The position numbers were made by a program, and so were the translations under genes. DNA of 64,000 nucleotides from Polaribacter sp. L3A8 (lineage in GTDB: Bacteria > Bacteroidota > Bacteroidia > Flavobacteriales > Flavobacteriaceae), in NCBI RefSeq assembly GCF_009796785.1, contig NZ_CP047026.1:2068001-2132000 (forward strand). Reading direction: 5' to 3'. A model generated the notes under the pieces. It was given only the letters and a program-made list of their open reading frames with translations. It was not told the DNA's origin and made no database searches. Of the stretch, positions 35,041 to 44,829 are shown piece after piece (positions within the stretch are counted from its first letter, which is position 1; every line of letters starts with the position of its first letter).

Positions 35041-35805
35041 TTAGATACCTAACGCTTGTCCACCACCAACTTGAATAGTTTCTGCAGTAATAAAAGCCGC
35101 ATCTTTACTTGCTAAGAAAGCTACAACACCTGCAACATCTTCTGGTTGACCCAATCTTCCTAACATAATGCTATTTGCCCAAGAAGCAAACACTTCTGGC
35201 TTAGTAGCTTTAATTTGAGCATGAAAAGGAGTATCAATTGTACCCGGAGATACTGCATTTACTCTAATACCATATTCTGCTAAATCTTTTGCCAAAGCTC
35301 TTGTTATTGCGTGTACACCTGCTTTAGATGTACCATAGATTCCTGCTCCCGGTCCACCTGCGTTCCAAGCAGCATTAGATGTATAGTTAATAATTGAAGC
35401 ATTTTCACTTTTCTTAAGAAAAGGAATTGCTGCTCTAGATGCAAAAAATGTTGAATCAAGGTTTAAAGCCATTACAAATCTATAAAATTCAGTAGTCATT
35501 TCTTCAAATCTAGATCTACCACCTAAACCACCTGCATTATTTACTAACACATCAATATGACCATATTTTTCACCTATCTCAGTAATATTTGCTGTTACAG
35601 CTTCATCTTTAGTAACATCAAACCCATAATACTCAGCGGTAATACCTTCTGCTTCTAATTCTTTAACTCTTTTTGCTCCAGCTTCATCATCGATACCGTT
35701 TAAAACTACAGTATAACCATCCTTTCCTAATCTTTTTGCTACTGCAAAACCAATTCCTCCTGTAGCTCCTGTAATTACAGCAACTTTATTTTCTATTTTA
35801 CTCAT
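35041..35805 (-). CDS. SDR oxidoreductase, probable 4-deoxy-hexoseulose uronate (DEH) reductase
   Basis: 254 residues of a classical short-chain dehydrogenase: cofactor motif TGATGGIG (about 13-20), NNAGG, catalytic Ser in INYTSNAAW and YGTSK (about 155-159). In alginate loci an SDR of this kind reduces DEH to 2-keto-3-deoxygluconate. The position after the MFS and GntR genes supports this, but the substrate is inferred from context. Confidence 0.85.
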   Translation of the reverse strand: MSKIENKVAVITGATGGIGFAVAKRLGKDGYTVVLNGIDDEAGAKRVKELEAEGITAEYYGFDVTKDEAVTANITEIGEKYGHIDVLVNNAGGLGGRSRFEEMTTEFYRFVMALNLDSTFFASRAAIPFLKKSENASIINYTSNAAWNAGGPGAGIYGTSKAGVHAITRALAKDLAEYGIRVNAVSPGTIDTPFHAQIKATKPEVFASWANSIMLGRLGQPEDVAGVVAFLASKDAAFITAETIQVGGGQALGI

Positions 35806-35843
35806 TTTATATATAATTTTAATATAATTCGTTATTATTTTTA

Positions 35844-37145
35844 TTAATTTTTTGATTTTAATGGCTCTATTTTAGGTATTAATACCCAAACAGATGTTAA
35901 TGCAATTATAGCTAATGCTCCACCAATTAAAAATGCAGGTGTATAATTACCCCCAGTAGTTACAAATGTAACTAAGATAGTAAGCCCTGCTGCACCAAGT
36001 TTAGCAGCCATACCTGCAAATCCTGAAAGTGTACCAACAATCTTTCCACTATAAAGATCACTTGGAATAGTTTGTATATTTCCTATTGCTACTTGAAATC
36101 CAAAAAGCAAAACAGCCATAATAATTACTGCATTAAATGCTGATCCAGGTGCTTTTAACAAGAAAAAGCAAGGAATCATAATTAAACAACCTAAAGTTAT
36201 AGTCATTTTTCGTGTTTTATCTACAGACCATCCAGCTGTAAGTCTATTTTTGGCAAGTAATCCTCCAAATATAGCTCCTACCATGGCACCAACATAAGGT
36301 ACCCATGCAGAAAATGCAATTTCCTTAATATTTAGACCAAAAACTTCTGACAGATAAATTGGAATCCAAACAATAAAAAGCCACCAGATAGGATCAATTG
36401 CAGCAGATGCAATTATCACTCCCCAACTTTCTTTACGTTTTAATAGTTCTCCTGTGGTAGGAGTATACCCTTCATCATAACTGCCATCTCCATCAATATC
36501 TTGATTTTCTTGTCCAGATAGAATATATTTTTTTTCATTATCTGACAACCAAGGATGAGATTTTGGATCTGATTTTACAATAAACAACCAAGGTAACAAC
36601 CATAAAAAACCAAGTACTGCAACAACTATAAATATTGCTTTCCAGTCATAATAAGCAGATAATAAACCAATAACCGGATAAGCTACTATACCTCCAATAG
36701 CTGCCCCTGAATTAAAGATTCCTTGAGCTAATGCTCTCTCTTTAGTTGGAAACCATTCGGCATTAGCTTTTGCAGCACCGGGCCAATTTCCGGCTTCTGC
36801 AATTCCTAATATAGACCTAAAGATTGAAAAACTTAACATTCCTTGTGCAAAAGCATGTAAAGCGGTAGCAATAGACCAAACTCCAATAGAAAGGGCGAAA
36901 CCTATTCTAGTTCCCATCCAGTCAAAAATCTTACCAAAAAGGGCTTGCCCTCCTGCATATGATAGTATAAATACAGTTGATATTGTACCATAGATAGCCT
37001 TATGTCCATCTTTATCCATCTCTGGAAATAAGTCATTTGCAATATCAGGCCAAAGAGCACCAAAAGCTTGCCTATCAATATAATTTATAACTGCTGCCAA
37101 AGCTACAAGTCCTACAACCCACCAACGTAATCCTTTTATTTTCAT
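35844..37145 (-). CDS. MFS transporter, hexuronate/ACS type
   Basis: 433 residues with twelve hydrophobic segments. It starts WWVVGLVALAAVINYIDRQA and has GIAEAGNWPGAAKANAEWFP, a signature of the anion:cation symporter (ExuT-like) group. A charged loop follows helix 6 (about 195-225). It probably imports unsaturated monouronate or DEH across the inner membrane. It lies 15 bp after the regulator gene and 38 bp before the SDR gene. Confidence 0.87.
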   Translation of the reverse strand: MKIKGLRWWVVGLVALAAVINYIDRQAFGALWPDIANDLFPEMDKDGHKAIYGTISTVFILSYAGGQALFGKIFDWMGTRIGFALSIGVWSIATALHAFAQGMLSFSIFRSILGIAEAGNWPGAAKANAEWFPTKERALAQGIFNSGAAIGGIVAYPVIGLLSAYYDWKAIFIVVAVLGFLWLLPWLFIVKSDPKSHPWLSDNEKKYILSGQENQDIDGDGSYDEGYTPTTGELLKRKESWGVIIASAAIDPIWWLFIVWIPIYLSEVFGLNIKEIAFSAWVPYVGAMVGAIFGGLLAKNRLTAGWSVDKTRKMTITLGCLIMIPCFFLLKAPGSAFNAVIIMAVLLFGFQVAIGNIQTIPSDLYSGKIVGTLSGFAGMAAKLGAAGLTILVTFVTTGGNYTPAFLIGGALAIIALTSVWVLIPKIEPLKSKN

Positions 37146-37160
37146 GTTTATAATTTTTTA

Positions 37161-37865
37161 TTATTCTAAATTATAGCAATACATGTAGAGTTCTTTAAAA
37201 TGCTCTTTCATTTTTTGTTTTGCTAGTTGAGGATTCTTTTCTTTAATTGCATCAAAAATAGCTTGATGATCATTTATTCCTCTTTGTGCCAAACCTGCAT
37301 CACATACATGATGCGTCTTAAAATTAGTAATAATTTCTGGAGTAATAATTAGCATAAACGTATTCATTGTGCTATTACCACTGGCTTTTGCTATTGCTAA
37401 ATGAAACAATAAATCTTCTTGCACAGCATCTTCTCCATTTAATACTTTTATTTTATAAGCTTCAAGTGCTTCATTCAATTTAAATAAATCATCATCTGTT
37501 CTTCTTAAAGCAGCTAATCTAGATGTTTTTAACTCTAATAAGATTCTAGTTTCAACAAGTGACTTAAACTCTGGTTTATCTAATTTAACAATGTCATCAA
37601 TCATTCCATTTAAAGCAGTAACACCAATGTTTGCAACAAAAGTTCCACTTTGTGGTCTAGATTTTAATAAACCATAAAATTCTAAACGGTGTATGGCTTC
37701 TCTTACATTACTTCTACTTACTTTAAACTTTTCTGAAAGCATTCTTTCAGAAGGTAACTTATCTCCAGGTTCTAAATTTTTATAATTAATTAAATCCTTT
37801 ATACCAATTATGATTTCTTTTTGAACCTCTTGATTTTCATTTTTAGTAACTACTTCTAACTTCAT
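37161..37865 (-). CDS. FadR/GntR-family regulator of the alginate locus
   Basis: 234 residues. An N-terminal winged helix (LEPGDKLPSERMLSEKFKVS; SRSNVREAIHRLEFYGLL) is followed by an FCD ligand domain (about 95-230) with metal-binding histidines (FHLAIAKASGN, HHVCDAG, INDHQAIFDAI). It is the first gene of the regulator-MFS-SDR unit. A perfect AAACTGGTTAACCAGTTT palindrome lies before its start, so autoregulation is likely. The same half-sites precede SusC, PL17, PL7 and PL6 genes. The inducer is probably an alginate breakdown product such as KDG or DEH; that is inference. Confidence 0.9.
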   Translation of the reverse strand: MKLEVVTKNENQEVQKEIIIGIKDLINYKNLEPGDKLPSERMLSEKFKVSRSNVREAIHRLEFYGLLKSRPQSGTFVANIGVTALNGMIDDIVKLDKPEFKSLVETRILLELKTSRLAALRRTDDDLFKLNEALEAYKIKVLNGEDAVQEDLLFHLAIAKASGNSTMNTFMLIITPEIITNFKTHHVCDAGLAQRGINDHQAIFDAIKEKNPQLAKQKMKEHFKELYMYCYNLE

Positions 37866-37885
37866 ATTCTAGATTTTTAATACAA

Positions 37886-37903
37886 AAACTGGTTAACCAG
37901 TTT
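37886..37903. promoter_or_regulatory. Operator of the GntR regulator's own gene
   Basis: Perfect 18-bp palindrome AAACTGGTTAACCAGTTT, 21 bp before the start codon and just downstream of a TATATTTA -7-like box. Confidence 0.8.
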
Positions 37904-38037
37904 AACTGCGTAAATATATAAAAAACAAATCTTTTTTATAGAACTTAATGAGATACTTATAATTGTGTTTTAAACTTTGCTGGCAAAGAAATTTACCAGC
38001 AAAATTAAATACTATGTATATTAGAATATTATTAAAT

Positions 38038-39681
38038 CTAGTAACCTGTATTTTGAGTTAAGCTAGGGTTTCTTTCTAACTCATCTCCTGGTAATGGCAT
38101 TAAATAATCATCTGCAGAAAAAGCGGCTTTTGCTCCTTCTAAACCAGATGCACTAAATACAGTTGCTCCTATTTTCCTTCTAGCAATATCATACCATCTT
38201 TTACATTCAAAAGCCAACTCAAGTTTACGTTCTTCTAAAACATCATTTACAGTTACAGTTCCTGTAATGTTAGCAGGTACTGCACTTGCTGCTGTATTTA
38301 ACCAAGAACCTCCAGATCTTGCTCTTGCTCTTACCTCATTCATATAGGTAATTGCAGATGCATTATCTCCAATTTCTACAGCTGCCTCAGCAGCAATTAA
38401 TAATACTTCCGCATAACGCATCATAGAATAATTATGACTTGTTGCTCTACCATTACCTCTTGCAAAAGGCCCTGGAAAACGTGTGTATTTTGCAACATAA
38501 GGTTGATTTTTAGCAAATTTGTGTGGTCCTGCAGTTTTATAACCTCCTGCTGGAATTATATCTCCTGACTCATTAATTCCATCTTTATCAGCGTCTTCAG
38601 AGTATTGCACACAATCACCATTACTATCTTCCCAAAACCCAGAAGAAGTACCGTCTGCTTTAGTCTTGTAACACTCATTATAACCTACTTTAAGACCTCC
38701 AAAATAAGAAAAATCATCCATACTTACAGCTCTTCTGTAATCTCCTGCAGCCCATGCAGTATAAACTTTAAGAGCAGGAACAGCAACAGACCAACCACCT
38801 CCGTTTGTATCACTTCCTCTAATACCTGTCATTGGAGCTATCTGATCATATCCATTATCAGGAGCTTCAAAATTATTATAATCTATTGCAAATATAGGCT
38901 CTAATGAAGCGTCAATTTTAGTAGCATCAAACAACGATTGATAATCCGCTTCTAACGCTAATTGGTAAGTTCCTTTTTTAGTAATCACATCTTTAGCTTC
39001 CGTAAAAGCTTTTTGATATTCACCCATTGTTAAATACACTAAAGCTAAATAAGAACTTGCTGCAGATTTAGCAGGTATCGCTCTAGAAGCTTGTGTGTTT
39101 GGTAACCAAGTTTTAGCAAACTCTAAATCAGCAATAATATTTTCATATACTTCTGCTGCTGGAGTTCTTGTAATAGCTCCACCTGCTACTGCATCTGTAA
39201 CTGGTGCATCAATATAAGGTACAGCTCCAAATTGTCTTACTAAGTGAAAATAATAGAATGCTCTAATAAAGTGAGCTTGAGCAGTTACTGGGTTCTTAAG
39301 ATCGTCAGCAACATCTACATAAGTAGCACCATCTATTGCTAAATTAGCTGCAGCGATTCCTTGATATGTTTTTAACCAGAATTCACTAATCATACCATTA
39401 TCGGTTAATGTAGTAAATTCATTATGCTCTCTTCTTCTAGCTTCATCTGAAGCTAAATCTACCATGTCTGAACGTAACATTAATGCTATAGACAATTTTC
39501 TTCCCCAAAACTTCTCATTAATAGCATGTGTAAAGGCTCCATCTACAGCCGTCTGTATATCTTTTGGGCTTTGAAAGAAACCATCAGGAGCTAATACTCC
39601 CACAGGTTCTTCTATTAAATCTGAACATCCAATTACTGATATGCTCATCAATAATATGAATAAATATTTATATGTTTTCAT
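38038..39681 (-). CDS. SusD/RagB family outer-membrane lipoprotein (pair 1)
   Basis: 547 residues. The lipoprotein signal ends SISVIGC (C19). The SusD helical fold follows, with TPR-like N-terminal part (HFIRAFYYFHLVRQFG) and C-terminal EERKLELAFECKRWYDIARR. It binds alginate oligomers at the surface and caps the SusC channel encoded 24 bp upstream. Ligand assignment rests on the lyases in the locus. Confidence 0.94.
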   Translation of the reverse strand: MKTYKYLFILLMSISVIGCSDLIEEPVGVLAPDGFFQSPKDIQTAVDGAFTHAINEKFWGRKLSIALMLRSDMVDLASDEARRREHNEFTTLTDNGMISEFWLKTYQGIAAANLAIDGATYVDVADDLKNPVTAQAHFIRAFYYFHLVRQFGAVPYIDAPVTDAVAGGAITRTPAAEVYENIIADLEFAKTWLPNTQASRAIPAKSAASSYLALVYLTMGEYQKAFTEAKDVITKKGTYQLALEADYQSLFDATKIDASLEPIFAIDYNNFEAPDNGYDQIAPMTGIRGSDTNGGGWSVAVPALKVYTAWAAGDYRRAVSMDDFSYFGGLKVGYNECYKTKADGTSSGFWEDSNGDCVQYSEDADKDGINESGDIIPAGGYKTAGPHKFAKNQPYVAKYTRFPGPFARGNGRATSHNYSMMRYAEVLLIAAEAAVEIGDNASAITYMNEVRARARSGGSWLNTAASAVPANITGTVTVNDVLEERKLELAFECKRWYDIARRKIGATVFSASGLEGAKAAFSADDYLMPLPGDELERNPSLTQNTGY

Positions 39682-39705
39682 GTTTTTATATTTTTGAATT
39701 ATTGA

Positions 39706-42700
39706 TTAAAATTTAATGTTAAGACTTACATTAACTGATTTTACTGTTGGATAGTTTCCAAAATCAAATCCTTGTACTGTATTAGCAGATTGATTAGCGT
39801 TCCCAGAAGAAGAACCAGCATAATTTACTTCAGGATCTAGTCCAGAATAGTTTGTAAAAGTTAATAAGTTTTGTGCACTTACTGAAAATCTCACATTATC
39901 CATACCTAATTTTTCAGAAATATCTGAAGGTAAATTATAACCTAAAGCAATATTTTTTAATCTAACATAACTACCGTCTTCAACAAAACGAGAAGAAAAC
40001 TCTCTATTACTATTATTACCTATACGAGGGGTATTTGTATTTGTATTTGTAGATGTCCAAGCACTATTAAAGTGGTCTCTAGTAGTATTTGCATCACCAT
40101 TAAACAATTGTACATTGGTCATGTTAAAAATCTCACCACCTTGTGAACCCTGAAAAAAGATACTTAAATCAAAGTCTTTATAAGTAAAGTTGTTTGTAAT
40201 ACCAAAAGTATAATCTGCATTCGGGTTTCCTATAATTGTTCTATCTTCTGCATTAATAACACCTCCACCGTCTAAATCTTTAAATAATGGATCTCCCGCA
40301 ACACTTCCTGAAGTTGTTGCTGTTCCTTCTGGAAAAGCACCACCTTGGTAAACACCTGCATAATCATATCCATAAAACAAACCTACTTCTTCTCCTACTC
40401 TTAAAATATTAGTTCTTGTAGTTCCAGAACTACTTAAATAACTAGGAGCACCATTGTTAAATACATCTGCATCTTTTACTAAAGCAACTACTTTATTTTT
40501 GTTTGCTGCTAAGTTAAAATCTGTATTCCAACTAAAGTTTTCATTAGAAATATTTCTAGTGTTTATAGATATTTCAAATCCTCTATTATTAATTTCACCT
40601 AAGTTAGCTAAACTTTCTGTATTCGTATTTCCAAAATACTCAGGAATACCAGCATTACTTAAAATTAAATCTTTTGTATCAATATTATAATAATCTAAAG
40701 ACACTTTAAATCTATTGTTTAATAAACCTAAATCTACACCAAAGTTTGCTTGGTAAGAAGACTCCCATTTTAAATCTGGGTTTGCAGCTTGATCTGTAGA
40801 AATAGCATTTACAGTTTGCCCGTTACTAGAAGCATACAAACTAGATAATTTAGCTAAAGAACCGTAAGGATCAATAGAAGGGTTACCAGTAATACCATAA
40901 CTTGCTCTTAATTTTAAATTAGAGATTGTTTCATTTTCTACTAAGAATTTTTCGTTAGAAACTTTCCATCCTAAAGCTGCAGAAGGGAAGATTGCATATT
41001 TATGATTTGCAGCAAAATTAGATGCTCCATCACGTCTTACAGTAGCCGTAATTAAATATTTATCATCATAATCATAATTTACTCTACCAAACTGAGATTG
41101 AATTTCGTATTCTGCTAAAGAAGAATCTGGTTGTAATAATGTTGTTGCTTTATCTAAAGCATAGTAAGAAAAACTATCTGAAATAAAACCAGAACCTGCT
41201 GCAGAAAAATATTCTGCTGTATTTTTCTGATAAGAAACCCCTGCTAATAATGTTAAATCTCCTTTACCTATTTCTCTATTATAAGTTAAATAGTTTTCAT
41301 TTAAAACGTTAGTAGTTCTTGTATTCTCTAAATTTGCAATTCCTCCTTCTCTAGAAGCAGTAATTTTTAATGTAGATGGTTGATATGTTCCTCTAGTTCT
41401 ATTTAAAGTACTTAAACCAAATGTTGTTTTAAAAGTAAGGTTCTCTAAAATATCATAATTTGCATAGAAATTTACTCTAAAATTATCTGTTTTGGTTTCA
41501 TCTTGTCTTTCTGTAGCTACCGCATATGGGTTGTCTACTTCATCACCAATAGAATTTACTGTAAAATTACCATCTGCTTCTGTTATAGGCTGATCTGGAG
41601 CAAATCTCATTGCTAAAGAAATAACATCATCTCCACCAACTGTTACAGAACCATTAGATTGTGTAGCAACACCATTTTTAGTACCTCTACTTCCAAAAAG
41701 ATTCATTCCTAATTTTAACTTATCTGATATTTGTGCATCTATATTTGATAAGAAAGTCATTTTTTCGAAACCAGAATTAACAATAATACCATCTTGCTCA
41801 AAGTAGTTACCAGAAGCATAAAAGTTAATTTTATCTGAACCTCCAGAGAAAGAAACTTGATGATTTGCTGTACTACCTGTTGTATAAATTAAATCTTGCC
41901 AATCAGTATCAGCAGTACCTTGAACATAACTAGGGTCTAATATTTTTTGATAAGTAGCAAATTCATCTGCATTTAATAAATCTAATCTATTCGAAGTATT
42001 TTGAACTGCATACGTAGTATTTAACTCAATAGTCATTCTACCACTTTTACCTTTTTTGGTTGTTACCATTACAACACCATTAGAACCTCTAGAACCATAA
42101 ATAGCTGTTGCAGAAGCATCTTTTAAAACCTCTAAAGAAGCAATATCGTTTGCTTGAGGCATAGATGCACCCACAAAACCATCTACTACTATTAAAGGAG
42201 AACTATCTGCACTAATAGAAGTATTACCTCTAATTTTAATACTAATAGGTGCTCCTGGCTCACCACCATTATTAGACTGTACAACTACACCAGCTGCACG
42301 ACCTTGTAATGCTTGCTCTGCATTTAATACAGGAAATGCACTTAACTCATCTGCAGTTACTGAAGATACAGAACCAGTTATATCGCTCTTTTTACGAGAA
42401 CCATAACCTACAACTACAATTTCATCTAACAAACTAGCGTCTTCATCTAGTTCTACATTTATTGTTTTTTGACCTGTAAACGTTACTGATTTTGATGTAA
42501 AACCTACATAAGAAAACTGTAAAACATCTCCACTTTTTACTTTCAATTGATAATTACCATCAAAATCTGTACTAGTTCCCGTTTCAGTACCAGCAATGAT
42601 AATGTTGGCTCCTAAAATAGGTTGTTGATCTGTCATGGACGTAACACTTCCTTTTACCGTAACGCTTTCTTGTGCATAATTAATTGCACTTAAGAAAAAC

Positions 42701-42735
42701 ATTGCAATAAATACTAACTTAATTTTTAAGTTCAT
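39706..42735 (-). CDS. SusC/RagA family TonB-dependent transporter (pair 1)
   Basis: 1009 residues. Signal peptide (about 1-21), carboxypeptidase-D-regulatory-like domain (VKGSVTSMTDQQPILGANII), TonB box DEIVVVGYG (about 103-111), plug (VLKDASATAIYGSRGSNG) and beta barrel ending in NLKF-like VSLNIKF. It imports oligosaccharides with the SusD encoded downstream. Three operator repeats lie 143-187 bp upstream. The first 110 residues resemble those of the second SusC closely. Confidence 0.95.
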   Translation of the reverse strand: MNLKIKLVFIAMFFLSAINYAQESVTVKGSVTSMTDQQPILGANIIIAGTETGTSTDFDGNYQLKVKSGDVLQFSYVGFTSKSVTFTGQKTINVELDEDASLLDEIVVVGYGSRKKSDITGSVSSVTADELSAFPVLNAEQALQGRAAGVVVQSNNGGEPGAPISIKIRGNTSISADSSPLIVVDGFVGASMPQANDIASLEVLKDASATAIYGSRGSNGVVMVTTKKGKSGRMTIELNTTYAVQNTSNRLDLLNADEFATYQKILDPSYVQGTADTDWQDLIYTTGSTANHQVSFSGGSDKINFYASGNYFEQDGIIVNSGFEKMTFLSNIDAQISDKLKLGMNLFGSRGTKNGVATQSNGSVTVGGDDVISLAMRFAPDQPITEADGNFTVNSIGDEVDNPYAVATERQDETKTDNFRVNFYANYDILENLTFKTTFGLSTLNRTRGTYQPSTLKITASREGGIANLENTRTTNVLNENYLTYNREIGKGDLTLLAGVSYQKNTAEYFSAAGSGFISDSFSYYALDKATTLLQPDSSLAEYEIQSQFGRVNYDYDDKYLITATVRRDGASNFAANHKYAIFPSAALGWKVSNEKFLVENETISNLKLRASYGITGNPSIDPYGSLAKLSSLYASSNGQTVNAISTDQAANPDLKWESSYQANFGVDLGLLNNRFKVSLDYYNIDTKDLILSNAGIPEYFGNTNTESLANLGEINNRGFEISINTRNISNENFSWNTDFNLAANKNKVVALVKDADVFNNGAPSYLSSSGTTRTNILRVGEEVGLFYGYDYAGVYQGGAFPEGTATTSGSVAGDPLFKDLDGGGVINAEDRTIIGNPNADYTFGITNNFTYKDFDLSIFFQGSQGGEIFNMTNVQLFNGDANTTRDHFNSAWTSTNTNTNTPRIGNNSNREFSSRFVEDGSYVRLKNIALGYNLPSDISEKLGMDNVRFSVSAQNLLTFTNYSGLDPEVNYAGSSSGNANQSANTVQGFDFGNYPTVKSVNVSLNIKF

Positions 42736-42740
42736 AGTTA

Positions 42741-42770
42741 ATTGTTTTGAATTGTTTTGAATTATTTTGA
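42741..42770. repeat. Tandem 10-bp repeats in the SusC (pair 1) leader
   Basis: ATTGTTTTGA, ATTGTTTTGA, ATTATTTTGA directly before the SusC start. A single copy is found before the second SusC. Confidence 0.75.
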
Positions 42771-42877
42771 ATTACTACTTTAATCATTTAGAAATTTAAT
42801 AGAACATATTAAATATAAACTCTGCTATAATCAATACTTAATATTTTGTTGTTCTACGTAACTTCTAGTTAAAATTT

Positions 42878-42922
42878 TTGGTAAACCAAACTGGTTAACC
42901 AAACTGGTTGACCAAATATATG
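42878..42922. promoter_or_regulatory. Triple operator and -7 box upstream of SusC/D pair 1
   Basis: TTGGTAAACCAA, CTGGTTAACCAA and CTGGTTGACCAA in tandem, ending in a TATATTTG -7 box on the minus strand. From here to 43180 I see no gene or clear signal. Confidence 0.82.
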
Positions 42923-43180
42923 CTTTTTATTGAAATAAAAAAACTATTTGTTAATTATTTCACAAAACAAAGTGTAAATATTATGATTATTGCAATTTTA
43001 TTGGCACAAAAACAACTCCCATAAAGAGTATTGTACAAGACATTAAGTATTTACGAGAAGTATTATCACAGAAGTTTAACTATACTAAAGTTAATAAATA
43101 AGAAAACAATACGAGTTTTATAATGCAGAAAGCATCTTTAAAACGAGTAAAGTTGATTTGAATAAAATGGGACAAAAAAA

Positions 43181-43217
43181 ATTACACACATTACTTAGAA
43201 AGTATAATGTGTGTAAT
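43181..43217 (-). terminator. Hairpin between the two SusCD operons
   Basis: ATTACACACATTA / TAATGTGTGTAAT with T-rich sequence on the minus-strand 3' side, 98 bp after the PKD lipoprotein gene stop. Confidence 0.7.
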
Positions 43218-43314
43218 CTATGTTTTATAGACTTTAAAAATAGTCTATCTTTTATTTATCAATTGAAATAGGTGATATTACAATTTTAAAGAAATTTATT
43301 TTACTTAAGGTAAA

Positions 43315-44808
43315 TTAAAATCCAGGAGTAATAATATCTATGTTATCTATAAACACCTCGTTACTGCTATCTTTAGCATTTAATGCTCTTGCATAAATTA
43401 CAACAATATTCGCTGTTGCTTCAAATGTAAATGTGCTAGTGGTAAATGTATTATCACTAGAAGAACCTTTACTTGAGTTAAAATCATTCGTTATATTAAA
43501 ATACGCATCTACATTACTATTATTTGCAGGGTCGGTATTTATGTCTTCTTCTGTAGTAATTTCATTATTTAAAATAAAAATTTCGGTATTAATCCCTTCT
43601 GCTTCAGAACGTGTATCAATAGTAAATGTATAAACAACACCTGGCTCTACTGCTACAACTTGATATAAACGTCTAGAAGTATTAGCCAATTTAATAGATC
43701 TGGTTTTTTTACCATTAACATAAGAACCATCACCTGATGAACCTGGTTGTTCATTAGTACCAAATTCTCCATCAATATAACTATTAAGAGCAGTATTATT
43801 CCAAATTGCTCTATATGGACTATCTATTTCTCCAGCAACGTCATCTTTTACCTTGCTATTAGGAGTCATATCCCAAGCATCAGCATTATCACTTGTTTCT
43901 TTTTGAAAATCATCACCAGTTCCGTTTTGTACAATTGCTTTAAAAGTAGGTTTTACAGCCCCTACAGGAACAGATTTTGTTTCACTTTTTTCTACCCCTG
44001 CCTCATTAGTAGTTGTTAAAGTAACTTCGTAAGTTCCTTCTGCAAGATAAGTATGAAGTGGATTTACGTCATTAGATAGCGAACTTCCGTCTCCAAAATC
44101 CCAGCTATAAGTTGCTGCTAACAAAGAAGCATCTGTAAATTGAACAACAAGACCATTACCATCAAAAGTAAAATCTGGTACTGTAGACAACACCAACCCT
44201 TCTATATTTTTTGATACTGCAACCTCTACATCTAAAAAATTAGTTACTGTTAATTTTGCGATAAAAGTATCTGCTGTTTTATAAATATAAGAAGGATTAT
44301 AATCTGCATCTTGCTCTGTATCTTCCGAGTTCCAAGTTACTGTTTCACCATCTCCAAAGCTCCAAACTAAAGATTTTGCTCCAGAAGTTAAGTTTTCGAA
44401 AGTGACTTTAGAATCTACACTTGTAAAGTTAAAATCGACAAAAACAGGTGCTACTTTAGATGAATCTACGGCAACTAAACCATCTGTACTTGTAGTGGTC
44501 AATTTTACCATATACTCACCTCCTTTAGCATATTTATAATCTGGGTTTGCTTCTGTTGATGAAGTACCGTCTCCAAAATCCCACAAGTAAGAAGCGGCAT
44601 CTGTAGAGTAACTTCTAAAGACCATTGTTAAATTATCGCTAGCATCTGTACTCGTAGTAAAAAGTGTACTAGGTTGTATGTTATTTACGCTTCCTGTTGG
44701 AGGTACAAATTCCTCATATCCATTATCATAACATGATACAAAACCTAAAAGGATAAAAGAAAGTGCCAAAACACTCCTATTAAATTTTTTAATTAATTTA
44801 TAAATCAT
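43315..44808 (-). CDS. PKD-domain surface lipoprotein, probable glycan-binding protein
   Basis: 497 residues. The lipoprotein signal ends LLGFVSC (about C27). Three PKD domains follow, each with WDFGDG or WSFGDG (about 70, 150, 235). The C-terminal jelly-roll-like region (about 290-497) shares sequence with the end of the next protein upstream (RLYQVVAVEPG, IVVIYARA, IDNIDII). As the last gene of the second SusCD operon it fits a surface glycan-binding protein. Binding of alginate is inferred. Confidence 0.85.
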   Translation of the reverse strand: MIYKLIKKFNRSVLALSFILLGFVSCYDNGYEEFVPPTGSVNNIQPSTLFTTSTDASDNLTMVFRSYSTDAASYLWDFGDGTSSTEANPDYKYAKGGEYMVKLTTTSTDGLVAVDSSKVAPVFVDFNFTSVDSKVTFENLTSGAKSLVWSFGDGETVTWNSEDTEQDADYNPSYIYKTADTFIAKLTVTNFLDVEVAVSKNIEGLVLSTVPDFTFDGNGLVVQFTDASLLAATYSWDFGDGSSLSNDVNPLHTYLAEGTYEVTLTTTNEAGVEKSETKSVPVGAVKPTFKAIVQNGTGDDFQKETSDNADAWDMTPNSKVKDDVAGEIDSPYRAIWNNTALNSYIDGEFGTNEQPGSSGDGSYVNGKKTRSIKLANTSRRLYQVVAVEPGVVYTFTIDTRSEAEGINTEIFILNNEITTEEDINTDPANNSNVDAYFNITNDFNSSKGSSSDNTFTTSTFTFEATANIVVIYARALNAKDSSNEVFIDNIDIITPGF

Positions 44809-44829
44809 AATATCTATTTTAGATTTAAA

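Noticed and set aside
42923-43180. Possible gene in the gap upstream of SusC pair 1
   Set aside because: Only short frames with many stops; nothing recognisable.
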